Shown here: one piece after another, positions 35,611-43,586 of the stretch | Layout of the letters: each line of letters opens with the position of its first letter | Position numbering within the stretch: the stretch's first letter is position 1 | Origin: SH-MAG3 sp035461245 | GTDB taxonomy: Bacteria; Gemmatimonadota; Gemmatimonadetes; Longimicrobiales; RSA9 | DNA length: 64,000 nucleotides | Reading direction: 5' to 3' | Assembly: GCA_035461245.1 (NCBI GenBank) | Contig: DATHVP010000143.1 | Coordinates: forward strand, 1 to 64,000 | Position numbers and translations under genes: made by a program | The notes under the pieces: generated by a model | Told to the model about the DNA's origin: nothing | The model's input: the letters and a program-made list of their open reading frames with translations, nothing else | Database searches by the model: none

Positions 35611-36864
35611 TTGACAGCGCTGCTGGCGGTAGTGGGGATAGGCCTGGCCGTTTCCTTCCTGTGTTCGATACTGGAGGCCGTGCTGCTTTCCTTGACGCAC
35701 TCCTACGTCGGCGTGCTGTATGAGCGGGGCGAGCGGGCGGGCGTGATACTAACGCGGTTGCGCGAACGGATCGACGAGCCGATTGCGGCCATCCTGACGC
35801 TGAACACGATTGCGCACACGGTGGGTGCCGCGATGGGCGGCGCGCTGGCGTTGCGGGTGTTCGGCAGCCAATGGATCGCGCTGTTCTCGGCAGTTCTTAC
35901 GCTGGCAATTCTGGTTCTGTCGGAGATAGTGCCGAAGACACTGGGTGCGACGTACTGGAAGCGGCTGGCCGCGCCTACGGCGTACACCCTTCAGTTCATG
36001 GTGTTGGCCATGAAGCCGATCCTGATCCCGCTGAACCAGTTGAACCGGCTGTTAATGCCGCGTGGCGCCCGCGGCCCGACCGTGAGTCGGGCGGAGCTAG
36101 AGGTCCTGGCGGAGATCGGGCGGAAGGAAGGCACGATAGACCCGGAGGAGTTCCAGGTCTTGACGAACGTCATGAACCTGTCGGAGGTCCGTGCGGGTGA
36201 CGTCATGACGCCGCGGACGAGCATAGTGGGTGTGGCGGTCACCGCGTCACTGGCGGAAGCCATTGACGTGATGATCCATCACGGCCACATGCGGCTGCCG
36301 GTCTACGGCGAGACGCTGGACGACATGCAGGGGGTGCTGCTGGCGCGGGACTCCCTGCGGGCGTCGCGGCAGGATCCGGGGGCGACGGTGGCGACCGTGA
36401 TGCGGCCTGCGCACTTCGTACCGGAAACGAAGCGGGTGGAGGACCTGATCCGGGAGATGCGCTCCGAACGGATCAACATGGCGATTGTCATAGACGAATT
36501 CGGCGGCACGTCGGGGCTGGTGACGCTGGAAGACCTCATCGAGGAGATCGTGGGCGAGATCCACGACGAGCATGAGACGGCGCTTCAGCTGTTCCAGGGC
36601 CATGACGGCCGGACGCTCATCGCGGGGCAGGCGCCCATCTGGCAGGTGAACGAGAAACTGGGGCTGACCCTGAACGAAGAAGAGCACGATACCATCGGCG
36701 GCTTCGTCTTCGGCCGGCTCGGCCGGATCCCCCGGGAGGGCGATGAAATCCATGTTGATGGGGGCCGCCTGCGCGTCGTGAACATGTCGGGGCGGCGGGT
36801 GGCGCGCATAGCGTTCCTGCCGAAGCGCAAGGTCGCCGACGAGCCCCAGCCGGAACCGTCGTGA
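35611..36864 (+). CDS. CNNM/CorC family membrane protein with CBS pair (second copy)
   Basis: 417 aa. DUF21 membrane domain (1-~140; LSEIVPKTLGATYWKRLAAPTAY), CBS pair (about 190-310; DVMTPRTSIVGV, VIDEFGGTSGLVTLEDL) and a CorC_HlyC C-terminus. TTG start with GGAGG 5 nt upstream. It is only moderately similar to the copy at 5539 and is placed on the opposite strand between xerC and hslV, interrupting an otherwise conserved gene order. A TATACT box (35559-35564) lies upstream without a clear -35. Confidence 0.9.
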   Translation: MTALLAVVGIGLAVSFLCSILEAVLLSLTHSYVGVLYERGERAGVILTRLRERIDEPIAAILTLNTIAHTVGAAMGGALALRVFGSQWIALFSAVLTLAILVLSEIVPKTLGATYWKRLAAPTAYTLQFMVLAMKPILIPLNQLNRLLMPRGARGPTVSRAELEVLAEIGRKEGTIDPEEFQVLTNVMNLSEVRAGDVMTPRTSIVGVAVTASLAEAIDVMIHHGHMRLPVYGETLDDMQGVLLARDSLRASRQDPGATVATVMRPAHFVPETKRVEDLIREMRSERINMAIVIDEFGGTSGLVTLEDLIEEIVGEIHDEHETALQLFQGHDGRTLIAGQAPIWQVNEKLGLTLNEEEHDTIGGFVFGRLGRIPREGDEIHVDGGRLRVVNMSGRRVARIAFLPKRKVADEPQPEPS

Positions 36865-36951
36865 CAGAGCATGTAGTGACCGGCGCCGATGCACAGAGGC
36901 CCGTGGGATGCCACTCCGGGTGCGTGCCGGAACGCGGCCCTGCGGCGTGGC

Positions 36952-37878
36952 TCAGGCCCGCGGGTGCGCCTGCTCGTAGACCTTCTTGAGCCGGTCCTTC
37001 GCGATGTGGGTGTAGATGCGGGTCGTGGACAGGGAGACATGGCCGAGGAGTTCCTTCACGGCCATGAGGTCTGCGCCGGCATCGAGCAGGTGCGTGGCGA
37101 ACGAATGCCGCAGTGAGTGGGTGGATACGCCGGCGTCGTCGGCCACCAGGTCGAGGAACCCGCGGACGATGTTCTGGATCTGCCGACGGGACAGCCGCCG
37201 CCCGCGCTCCGAGAGGAACACCGCCTGCCGGTCGGCATCGAGATCGGCCCCGGCCAGCACCTCACGCCGGCGGATCTCGTACCGGCGCAGGGCAGCCACG
37301 GCGGGCCGGCCCAGCGGCACGATGCGCTCCTTCCGGCCCTTCCCCAGCACACGCGCCTGATCCCCCACCAGGTCCAGGTCCTTCATGTCCAGGCCATGCA
37401 GTTCCGACAGGCGCATGCCGGTGGAGTAGAACAGCTCGACCATGGCGTGGTCGCGCGTGCCGCGCAGCGTGTTCTCCATGGACCGGTGTCGTGCGACGTC
37501 GAACAGGCGTTCCACTTCGGCCTTCGTCAGCCAGGCCGGCAATGTCTTCTCCAGTTTGGGCGACCGCACGGTGCGTGCGGGGTTCCCCTCGACCAGGTCC
37601 TCACGGTGCATGAAGCGGAAGAAGCTGCGCGCCGCGGACAGCTTCCGGGCAATGGTGCGCCGGGCGAGTCGTCGTCGTGACAGGTCGGCGAGGAAGCCGC
37701 GCAGTGCGAGTCGATCCACGTCGTTCCAGGACCAGGGTTCGTGCTCGAAATGTCCGTTGAGGAACGCCACGAGTTCAGCCAGGTCCCGACGGTACGCAGC
37801 GACGGTGTGTGGGCTGAGCTGGCGTCCGTGCTCGATGCCTCGCAGGTAGGCGGCGACGGGGTCGGCGACGTCGCTCAC
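36952..37878 (-). CDS. xerC: Tyrosine recombinase XerC
   Basis: 308 aa, resolves chromosome dimers at dif with XerD. Catalytic residues Arg156 (TGMRLSE), Lys180, His254, Arg257 (HSLRHSFATHL), His280 and Tyr289 are all present, and the C-terminus ends AHPRA as usual for XerC. N-terminal SAM-like domain 1-90. GTG start overlaps the trmFO stop (GTGA). The neighbours trmFO, topA and hslVU match the known synteny. XerD rather than XerC cannot be excluded, but context favours XerC. Confidence 0.93.
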   Translation of the reverse strand: MSDVADPVAAYLRGIEHGRQLSPHTVAAYRRDLAELVAFLNGHFEHEPWSWNDVDRLALRGFLADLSRRRLARRTIARKLSAARSFFRFMHREDLVEGNPARTVRSPKLEKTLPAWLTKAEVERLFDVARHRSMENTLRGTRDHAMVELFYSTGMRLSELHGLDMKDLDLVGDQARVLGKGRKERIVPLGRPAVAALRRYEIRRREVLAGADLDADRQAVFLSERGRRLSRRQIQNIVRGFLDLVADDAGVSTHSLRHSFATHLLDAGADLMAVKELLGHVSLSTTRIYTHIAKDRLKKVYEQAHPRA

Positions 37879-39233
37879 GACGCGGCACCACTGGCGTATA
37901 CTTCGTCGAGCCAGGCCGCGAAGTCTGCGCGGGCCCGCTCGACGGTGCGCTGCCGGCGCAGGGACTTGTCGCGGATCTGCTCCGGGAGCGGGTCCAGCAG
38001 CCCGAAGTTCGAGTTCATGGGCTGGAACCGTCCGGCCTCGGCCGTGCGCAGGTAGCGCATGAGCGCCCCCAGCATCGTCGAGGATGGCGGCAGTACGGGC
38101 TGCTCACCTGACAGGATGCGGTGCAGGTTGATGCCTGCCAGCACGCCCGAAGCAGCGGACTCGGTGTAGCCCTCGACGCCCGTGAGCTGGCCGGCGAAGA
38201 TGAGGTCCGGTCGGCGGTGAGGTGCGCCGTACGCGTTCAGCTTCGCCGGAAAGTTGAGGTACGTGTTGCGGTGGATGGAGCCCATGCGCAGGAACTCGGC
38301 ATTCTGCAGCCCCGGGATCATGCGGAAGATGCGGCGCTGTTCCCCGGTGCGCAGCCGGGTCTGGAATCCCACCATGTTCCACATCTGACCGGTCCTGTCC
38401 TCGCGCCGGAGCTGGACCACGGCCCAGGGCCGCCTGCCCGTACGAGGGTCTCGCAGTCCCACCGGCTTCATGGGCCCGAAGCGCAGTGTGTCCGCGCCCC
38501 GCTCGGCCATCACCTCGATGGGCAGGCAGCCCTCGAAATAGGGGATGTTCTCCCAGTCGTGGCCCGGATAGACGTCGGCGGCCCGGAGCTCGGCGATGAA
38601 CGCCTCGTACTCCTCCTTCGACATGGGGCAGTTGAGGTAATCGGCGTCGCCGCCCTTGTCCCACCGCGAGGCATAGAAGGCCACATCCGTATCAATGGAA
38701 TCCTGGCTGATGATGGGCGCGATGGAGTCGTAGAAGGCCAGTCCCTCATCGCCCAGCAGCGCGGCAACCTGGCTCGTCAGTGCGTCGGACATGAGGGGGC
38801 CAGACGCAATCACGGCGGGGGTCGGAGGCAAGTCCGTCACTTCCGCACGCTCGACCGTGATGTTCGGATGGCCCTCCATGAACCTGGACATTGCCCTCGC
38901 GAACGCGGTCCGGTCCACGGCCAGTGCCTGGCCGGCGGGAACGCGCGAGTCGTCGGCCGCCCGGAGCAGGATGGAGCCCAGGTCCCGCATCTCCGCCTTA
39001 AGCAGGCCGTGGGCGTTGTGGATGTCCTCGCTCTTGAAGGAATTGGTGCAGACCAACTCTGCCAGGTCGGTGGTCTGGTGCGCCGGGGTGGAGCGTACGC
39101 CGCGCATCTCCACCAGCACCACCCGGTGCCCGCGCTCAGCAAGCTGCCATGCCGCCTCGCACCCGGCCAATCCGCCGCCCACCACTACTGCGGGTACGCC
39201 ACGAGCCTGGCCGGCGGACATTGCCTCCGACAT
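37875..39233 (-). CDS. trmFO: Methylenetetrahydrofolate-tRNA-(uracil-54) methyltransferase
   Basis: 452-aa FAD enzyme that makes ribothymidine 54 in tRNA using methylene-THF. FAD motif GGGLAG (19-24), then QTTDLAELVCTNSFKSE, NCPMSKEEYEAFI, PYFEGCLPIEVMAERG and GVEGYTESAASG, all typical of TrmFO (Gid). ATG 39233 with AGAGGG upstream is chosen; in-frame codons further up overlap the topA tail and are not coding. It begins 11 bp after topA. Confidence 0.96.
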   Translation of the reverse strand: MSEAMSAGQARGVPAVVVGGGLAGCEAAWQLAERGHRVVLVEMRGVRSTPAHQTTDLAELVCTNSFKSEDIHNAHGLLKAEMRDLGSILLRAADDSRVPAGQALAVDRTAFARAMSRFMEGHPNITVERAEVTDLPPTPAVIASGPLMSDALTSQVAALLGDEGLAFYDSIAPIISQDSIDTDVAFYASRWDKGGDADYLNCPMSKEEYEAFIAELRAADVYPGHDWENIPYFEGCLPIEVMAERGADTLRFGPMKPVGLRDPRTGRRPWAVVQLRREDRTGQMWNMVGFQTRLRTGEQRRIFRMIPGLQNAEFLRMGSIHRNTYLNFPAKLNAYGAPHRRPDLIFAGQLTGVEGYTESAASGVLAGINLHRILSGEQPVLPPSSTMLGALMRYLRTAEAGRFQPMNSNFGLLDPLPEQIRDKSLRRQRTVERARADFAAWLDEVYASGAAS

Positions 39234-39244
39234 TGCTAACCCTC

Positions 39245-41698
39245 TCAGGACTTCTTCGCGGTCGTCTTCTTCGCGGTCGTCTTCTTCGCGGCCGTCTTCT
39301 TTGCGGTCGTCTTCTTCGCGGTCGTCTTCTTCGCGGTCGTCTTCTTCGCGGTCGTCCTGTCGCGGCCACCACCGGCTGACGGCTTGCGCAGGGTGCCGAC
39401 ACCAGCGGGGTCGAGGGCGCCGTCGGTGCCGACCGTGTACTGATGGGCGCAGGTCAGGCACATGAGGTACTCGCCCTTTGCCTTGCTGCTCTTGCGGACC
39501 ATGAACGGCGCGATGCAGTTGGGGCAGGCCCGGGGCAGCGGCTCGTCCCACACGGACCAGTCGCATTCGGGGTAGCGGGTGCAGCTCCAGAACGGCTTGC
39601 CCCGGCGCGTGCGCTTCTCGCCGACCTCGCCCTTGCTGCATTTGGGGCACGTGAGGCCCGGTATCGTGCGGGGCTGCGTGTGCTTGCACTTCGGGTAGTT
39701 GCTGCAGGCGATGAACGGCCCGAAGCGGCCCTCGCGCTCGAACATCTCCGCGCCACACTTCGGGCACATCTCGCCAGTGGGCTTCGGTTCGGGCTTCTTC
39801 TCGTCATCGAGGGACTGGGTGTGGCGGCATTCGGGGTAGCCGGTGCAGCCGAGGAACCGGCCGTACCGGTTCCAGCGGACGGCCATTTCCTTGCCGCACT
39901 CGGGACATGGCCCGGCGTCCTCGGCCACGGCATCACGAACGATTTCCTGGCTCTTCTCGGCGCCCTCGGCCAGCCGGCGCTTGAAGGGATCGTAGAAATC
40001 CTGGAGCACGCGCCGCCAGTCCAGCTCGCCCTCCTCGACGCGGTCCAGCTCCTGTTCCATGCCGCTGGTGAAGTCCACGCTGAACACGTCGGGGAACACC
40101 CGCACCAGCACCTTGGCGACGGTTTCACCCAGCGGTGTCGGGTGGAACCGTTTCTGCTCGAGCTGTACGTACGTGCGGTCCACCAGCGTCGAAATGATCT
40201 GGGCATAGGTGGACGGCCGGCCGATACCCAGCTTCTCCAGTTCCTTGACCAGGCTGGCCTCGGAGAAGCGCGGGGGCGGCTGCGTGAAGTGCTGGGCCGG
40301 CGTGATCTGCTCCACCTTGCAGCGGTCGTTCTCGGCGAGCTCGGGCAGCGGGTCCAGGTCATCCAGCGTGCGGTGGTCGCCGTCCTCACGGGCCTCGGTG
40401 TAGAGGCGGGTGAAGCCGTCGAAGACCATGATGGAACCCGTGGCGCGGAACAGGTACTTGGTGCCGTTGGCAGCCGTGAGCTCGAAGTCGGCGGTGGTCG
40501 TGTCGAACACCGCCGGCGCCATCTGTCCTGCCGTGAACCGCAACCAGATGAGTTCATACAGCCGGAGCTGGTCCCGGTCCAGGTACTTTTTGAGTGCGTC
40601 AGGATGGCGCAGCGCGGAGGTGGGGCGAATGGCCTCGTGGGCCTCCTGCGCGCCCTTCTGCTTCTTCCCACCCCAGAGTCGTGGCGCGTCCGTCAGGTAG
40701 CGGTCGCCGAAGTTCTGGCGCACCAGGTCCCGGGCCTCCTCCGCGGCGCTGCCGGCAATCCGCGTCGAGTCGGTCCGCATGTAGGTAATGAGACCGACGG
40801 CGCCTTCGCTGCCCACCTCCATGCCTTCATAGAGCTGCTGCGCGACGCGCATGGTCCGCTGTGCGGCAAAGCCCAGCCGCTTGGCGGCCTCCTGCTGCAG
40901 CGTGGACGTGGTGAATGGCGCCGGCGGGTTCTTCAGCCGCTGCCGACGCTTCAGCTCGGTGATGACGAACGGGAGGTTCGCGACGTCGTTCAGAACCGTC
41001 GTCGCGTGCTCCTCGTTGCCGATGGTAAAGGCCTTGCCATCAATGTGGTGCAGCTTTGCCTCGAACTGGCGGCCGTCCTTTTCCAGCAGCGCGGTGACGG
41101 ACCAGTACTCCTCGGCGACGAAGGCGCGGATCTCGTCCTCGCGCTCCGTGATGAGCCGGAGCGCGACAGTCTGGACACGCCCCGCTGACAGCCCGGGCCG
41201 GATGGGCTTCCAGAGGAGCGGACTCACCTGGTAACCGACGAGGCGGTCGAGGATGCGGCGGGCCTGCTGTGCCTCGACCTTGCGCATATCCAGGGACAGC
41301 GGTGCGTCGAGGGCCTTCCGGACGGCGTCCTTGGTGATCTCGTGGAACAGGACCCGGCGGAAGCGGCCGTCGCGATCACCGTTGCCGTCCTCGTAGCCAA
41401 GCTGCTCGGCCACATGCCAGGCAATGGCTTCGCCTTCGCGGTCAGGGTCGGTGGCCAGGATGACCTCGTCTACGGCGTCCGCGTCCCGGCGCAGGTCCAG
41501 GATGACCTTGCCCTTGCCGCGGATAGTGACGTACTTCGGCTCGAAGCCGGACTCGACGTCAACACCAAGCTCCCGTTCCGGCAGGTCCCGGATATGGCCG
41601 ACGCTGGCCCTGACCCGGTAGTCCGGACCCAGATACTTGCCGATGGTCTTTGCCTTGGCCGGCGACTCGACGATTACGAGGTGCTTCGTTCTAGCCAT
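39245..41698 (-). CDS. topA: DNA topoisomerase I
   Basis: 817-aa type IA topoisomerase that relaxes negative supercoils. Toprim residues Glu11 and DPDRE (84-88), catalytic Tyr306 (LITYMRTDSTR). The C-terminal region has four CxxC zinc ribbons (CPECGKEMAV, CPKCGAEMFE, CPKCSKGEVG, CPNCIAPFMV) and ends in a Lys-rich tail of TTAKK repeats that probably contacts DNA. It overlaps the 3' end of aroK by 25 bp. Confidence 0.97.
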   Translation of the reverse strand: MARTKHLVIVESPAKAKTIGKYLGPDYRVRASVGHIRDLPERELGVDVESGFEPKYVTIRGKGKVILDLRRDADAVDEVILATDPDREGEAIAWHVAEQLGYEDGNGDRDGRFRRVLFHEITKDAVRKALDAPLSLDMRKVEAQQARRILDRLVGYQVSPLLWKPIRPGLSAGRVQTVALRLITEREDEIRAFVAEEYWSVTALLEKDGRQFEAKLHHIDGKAFTIGNEEHATTVLNDVANLPFVITELKRRQRLKNPPAPFTTSTLQQEAAKRLGFAAQRTMRVAQQLYEGMEVGSEGAVGLITYMRTDSTRIAGSAAEEARDLVRQNFGDRYLTDAPRLWGGKKQKGAQEAHEAIRPTSALRHPDALKKYLDRDQLRLYELIWLRFTAGQMAPAVFDTTTADFELTAANGTKYLFRATGSIMVFDGFTRLYTEAREDGDHRTLDDLDPLPELAENDRCKVEQITPAQHFTQPPPRFSEASLVKELEKLGIGRPSTYAQIISTLVDRTYVQLEQKRFHPTPLGETVAKVLVRVFPDVFSVDFTSGMEQELDRVEEGELDWRRVLQDFYDPFKRRLAEGAEKSQEIVRDAVAEDAGPCPECGKEMAVRWNRYGRFLGCTGYPECRHTQSLDDEKKPEPKPTGEMCPKCGAEMFEREGRFGPFIACSNYPKCKHTQPRTIPGLTCPKCSKGEVGEKRTRRGKPFWSCTRYPECDWSVWDEPLPRACPNCIAPFMVRKSSKAKGEYLMCLTCAHQYTVGTDGALDPAGVGTLRKPSAGGGRDRTTAKKTTAKKTTAKKTTAKKTAAKKTTAKKTTAKKS
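39251..39355 (-). repeat. 15-bp tandem repeat encoding the TopA lysine-rich tail
   Basis: Seven almost identical 15-bp units, each encoding TTAKK (one unit TAAKK). DNA identity between units is high enough that unit number could change by slippage. Similar basic tails occur on TopA and HU-type proteins of high-GC bacteria. Confidence 0.9.
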
Positions 41699-42192
41699 TC
41701 GATTATTTGTCCGGTGATGTCCGTGGCGGCCCTGTCTTCGACGTCAATGACGAGGTCCGCCTGGGTGTACCGTTCCGTTCTCTGCTCCGCCAGGCTGCGG
41801 AGCGCACCCAGCGGGTCGGCACCCGCCAGCAGCGGTCGCTCCACGGGACTACCCCCGAGCCGCCGCAACGCTTCTTCCGGCGAGACACGCAACCAGATGG
41901 TGGCCGTGCCCGCCGGCAGGTTCTCCAGGGATCCGGGCTGGGCCGCCCAGCCGCCGCCCGGCGAGAGGACTACATGGTGCCGGGAGGATAACCCGGCTGT
42001 CAACTCTGCCTCGAGCTGGCGGAAGGCGGCTTCGCCGTGGTCGCGGAACAGTTGCGCCACCGTGCTCCCGGTCTGAGCGACGATGGCGTCATCCACGTCA
42101 ATGAACTCCCAGCCCAGCCGCCGGGCGACCAGCGGCCCCACCGTACTCTTCCCTGCGCCGGGCAGGCCGATGAGGACGATGCGGTGGATCAG
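41674..42192 (-). CDS. aroK: Shikimate kinase, probable CTG start
   Basis: 172 aa. P-loop GLPGAGKS (9-16), shikimate-binding EFIDVDDAI and GEAAFRQLE, and SPGGGWA are intact. The first canonical start (GTG 42141) would remove the P-loop. Upstream in frame there is no ATG, GTG or TTG for at least 25 codons, but a CTG at 42192 overlaps the aroC stop as CTGA, with GGAGGG 3 nt before it. I therefore call a CTG start. It makes shikimate 3-phosphate, upstream of the aroC reaction. Confidence 0.9.
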   Translation of the reverse strand: MIHRIVLIGLPGAGKSTVGPLVARRLGWEFIDVDDAIVAQTGSTVAQLFRDHGEAAFRQLEAELTAGLSSRHHVVLSPGGGWAAQPGSLENLPAGTATIWLRVSPEEALRRLGGSPVERPLLAGADPLGALRSLAEQRTERYTQADLVIDVEDRAATDITGQIIEWLERSTS

Positions 42193-43490
42193 CCGCCCTC
42201 CCGGGGCAGGACGGCGCCGGAGGCATCGGCCTCGACACCGGTCTCCACATCCCGTTCCGCGGCGGCATCACCCCTGCGGGCGGCAGAGCGGATGACGTCG
42301 TGCCGATGCTCGAGCTGTTTCAGGTAGCCGTCGAAGTTGCGACGCATCTCGTCCATGCTGTCGCCGCCGAACTTCTCGAGCATGGCGTCGGCCAGGACCA
42401 TGGCGAGCATGGCCTCGCCGACGACGCCGGCGGCGGCGAGGGCAATGACGTCGCTGCGCTCGCGGATGGCCTCGCGGGGGTCGCCCGTGCGCAGGTCTAC
42501 GCTCTTCAGCGGCTGCATGAGGGTAGACAGGGGCTTCATGGCCACGCGCACGACCAGCGGCGCGCCGGTGGTGATGCCGCCCTCCAGCCCGCCGGCGTTG
42601 TTGCGCGTGCGCCGGTACCCGCCGGTGCGCTTGAGCGCGGTGTCAGTGGCGAGTTCGTCGTGTACCTGTGACCCGCGGCGGCGGGCGGCCTCGAAGCCGA
42701 GCCCGATCTCCACACCCTTCATCGCCTGGATGGACATCATGGCGCCGGCGATGCGGCCGTCGAGCTTGCGGTCCCATGACACGTGGCTACCCAGGCCGAC
42801 GGGCAGGCCGGTGGCGACAACCTCAAAGATGCCGCCCAGGGTGTCACCGGCTTCCTTCGCCGCATCCACGGCCGCGATCATGCGCGACTCCGCGTCGCCA
42901 TCGAGGGTCCGCAGCGGTGACTCGTCAGAGACGGCGTTGATGTCATCGGGCAACGGCTGCGGCGGATTCGCCGTGACGTCGCCCAGCGCCACGACGTGGC
43001 TGCCGATGCGAATGCCGAACGCCGCCAGCAGCTGTCGGGCGATGGCGCCGGCGGCGACCCGCGCCGTCGTCTCCCGGGCCGACGCGCGCTCCAGGATGTC
43101 CCGGGCATCGCCCCGGTCGTACTTCAGGACGCCCACCAGGTCGGCATGACCCGGCCGCGGCAGGTGCACCCGGCGCAGGTCCAGCTCCGATGCGCCTGCT
43201 GGCGGTCGGCCGTGAGCCATTGCCGCCTGCCAGTTCTCCCAGTCCCGGTTCCAGATGACCAGCCCGATGGGTGCACCGGTGGTCTCACCCAGCCGGACGC
43301 CCGCCAGGAACTCGGCGGCATCCTTCTCGATGGCCATCCTCCCGCCGCGCCCGTAGCCGCCCTGTCGCCGGCGCAGGTCAGGATCGATGTGCGTAGCGGC
43401 GTCGATGTCGAGACCGGCAGGCACGCCCTCAACCATGGCCACCAGGCCGCGGCCGTGTGACTCACCAGCGGTGGAAAAGCGGAAGTGCAT
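42189..43490 (-). CDS. aroC: Chorismate synthase
   Basis: 433 aa, converts EPSP to chorismate using reduced FMN. RFSTAGESHGRGLVAMVEGVPAG, RRQGGYGRGGRM, SARETTARVAAGAIA and RTRNNAGGLEGGITTG are family signatures. ATG 43490 has GAGGG 6 nt upstream. There is a ~35-residue hydrophilic C-terminal extension. It is coupled to aroK by a 4-nt overlap. A hairpin and a predicted promoter lie just upstream. Confidence 0.96.
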   Translation of the reverse strand: MHFRFSTAGESHGRGLVAMVEGVPAGLDIDAATHIDPDLRRRQGGYGRGGRMAIEKDAAEFLAGVRLGETTGAPIGLVIWNRDWENWQAAMAHGRPPAGASELDLRRVHLPRPGHADLVGVLKYDRGDARDILERASARETTARVAAGAIARQLLAAFGIRIGSHVVALGDVTANPPQPLPDDINAVSDESPLRTLDGDAESRMIAAVDAAKEAGDTLGGIFEVVATGLPVGLGSHVSWDRKLDGRIAGAMMSIQAMKGVEIGLGFEAARRRGSQVHDELATDTALKRTGGYRRTRNNAGGLEGGITTGAPLVVRVAMKPLSTLMQPLKSVDLRTGDPREAIRERSDVIALAAAGVVGEAMLAMVLADAMLEKFGGDSMDEMRRNFDGYLKQLEHRHDVIRSAARRGDAAAERDVETGVEADASGAVLPREGG

Positions 43491-43510
43491 ATATTCCCTC
43501 AGGTCAAACA

Positions 43511-43536
43511 AAGAGCCCGGCCGGAACCGGGCTCTT
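43511..43536 (-). terminator. Terminator-like hairpin between the large lipoprotein gene and aroC
   Basis: AAGAGCCCGG / CCGGGCTCTT, 10-bp perfect stem with 6-nt loop; on the minus strand it is followed by TTTGTTTGA. It ends the pil-operon transcript. It also lies downstream of the predicted aroC promoter (43555-43584), so it may act as an attenuator. Confidence 0.75.
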
Positions 43537-43554
43537 CGTGGATCAGCCAACTGG

Positions 43555-43584
43555 TATATAGGGCAGGCATGGCCTGCGTGTAAA
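43555..43584 (-). promoter_or_regulatory. Predicted promoter of the aroC operon
   Basis: TTTACA (43579-43584), 18-bp spacer, TATATA (43555-43560) on the minus strand. The start would be near 43548, upstream of the hairpin at 43511-43536 and 58 nt from the aroC ATG. Confidence 0.5.
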
Positions 43585-43586
43585 GG

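Noticed and set aside
39251..39355. Regular 15-bp array as a CRISPR-like repeat
   Set aside because: It has no spacers, is in frame with topA and encodes a known kind of basic tail.
39234..39767. In-frame N-terminal extension of trmFO through the end of topA
   Set aside because: The frame is open because of the topA repeat tail. TrmFO homology begins at 39233 with a good Shine-Dalgarno.
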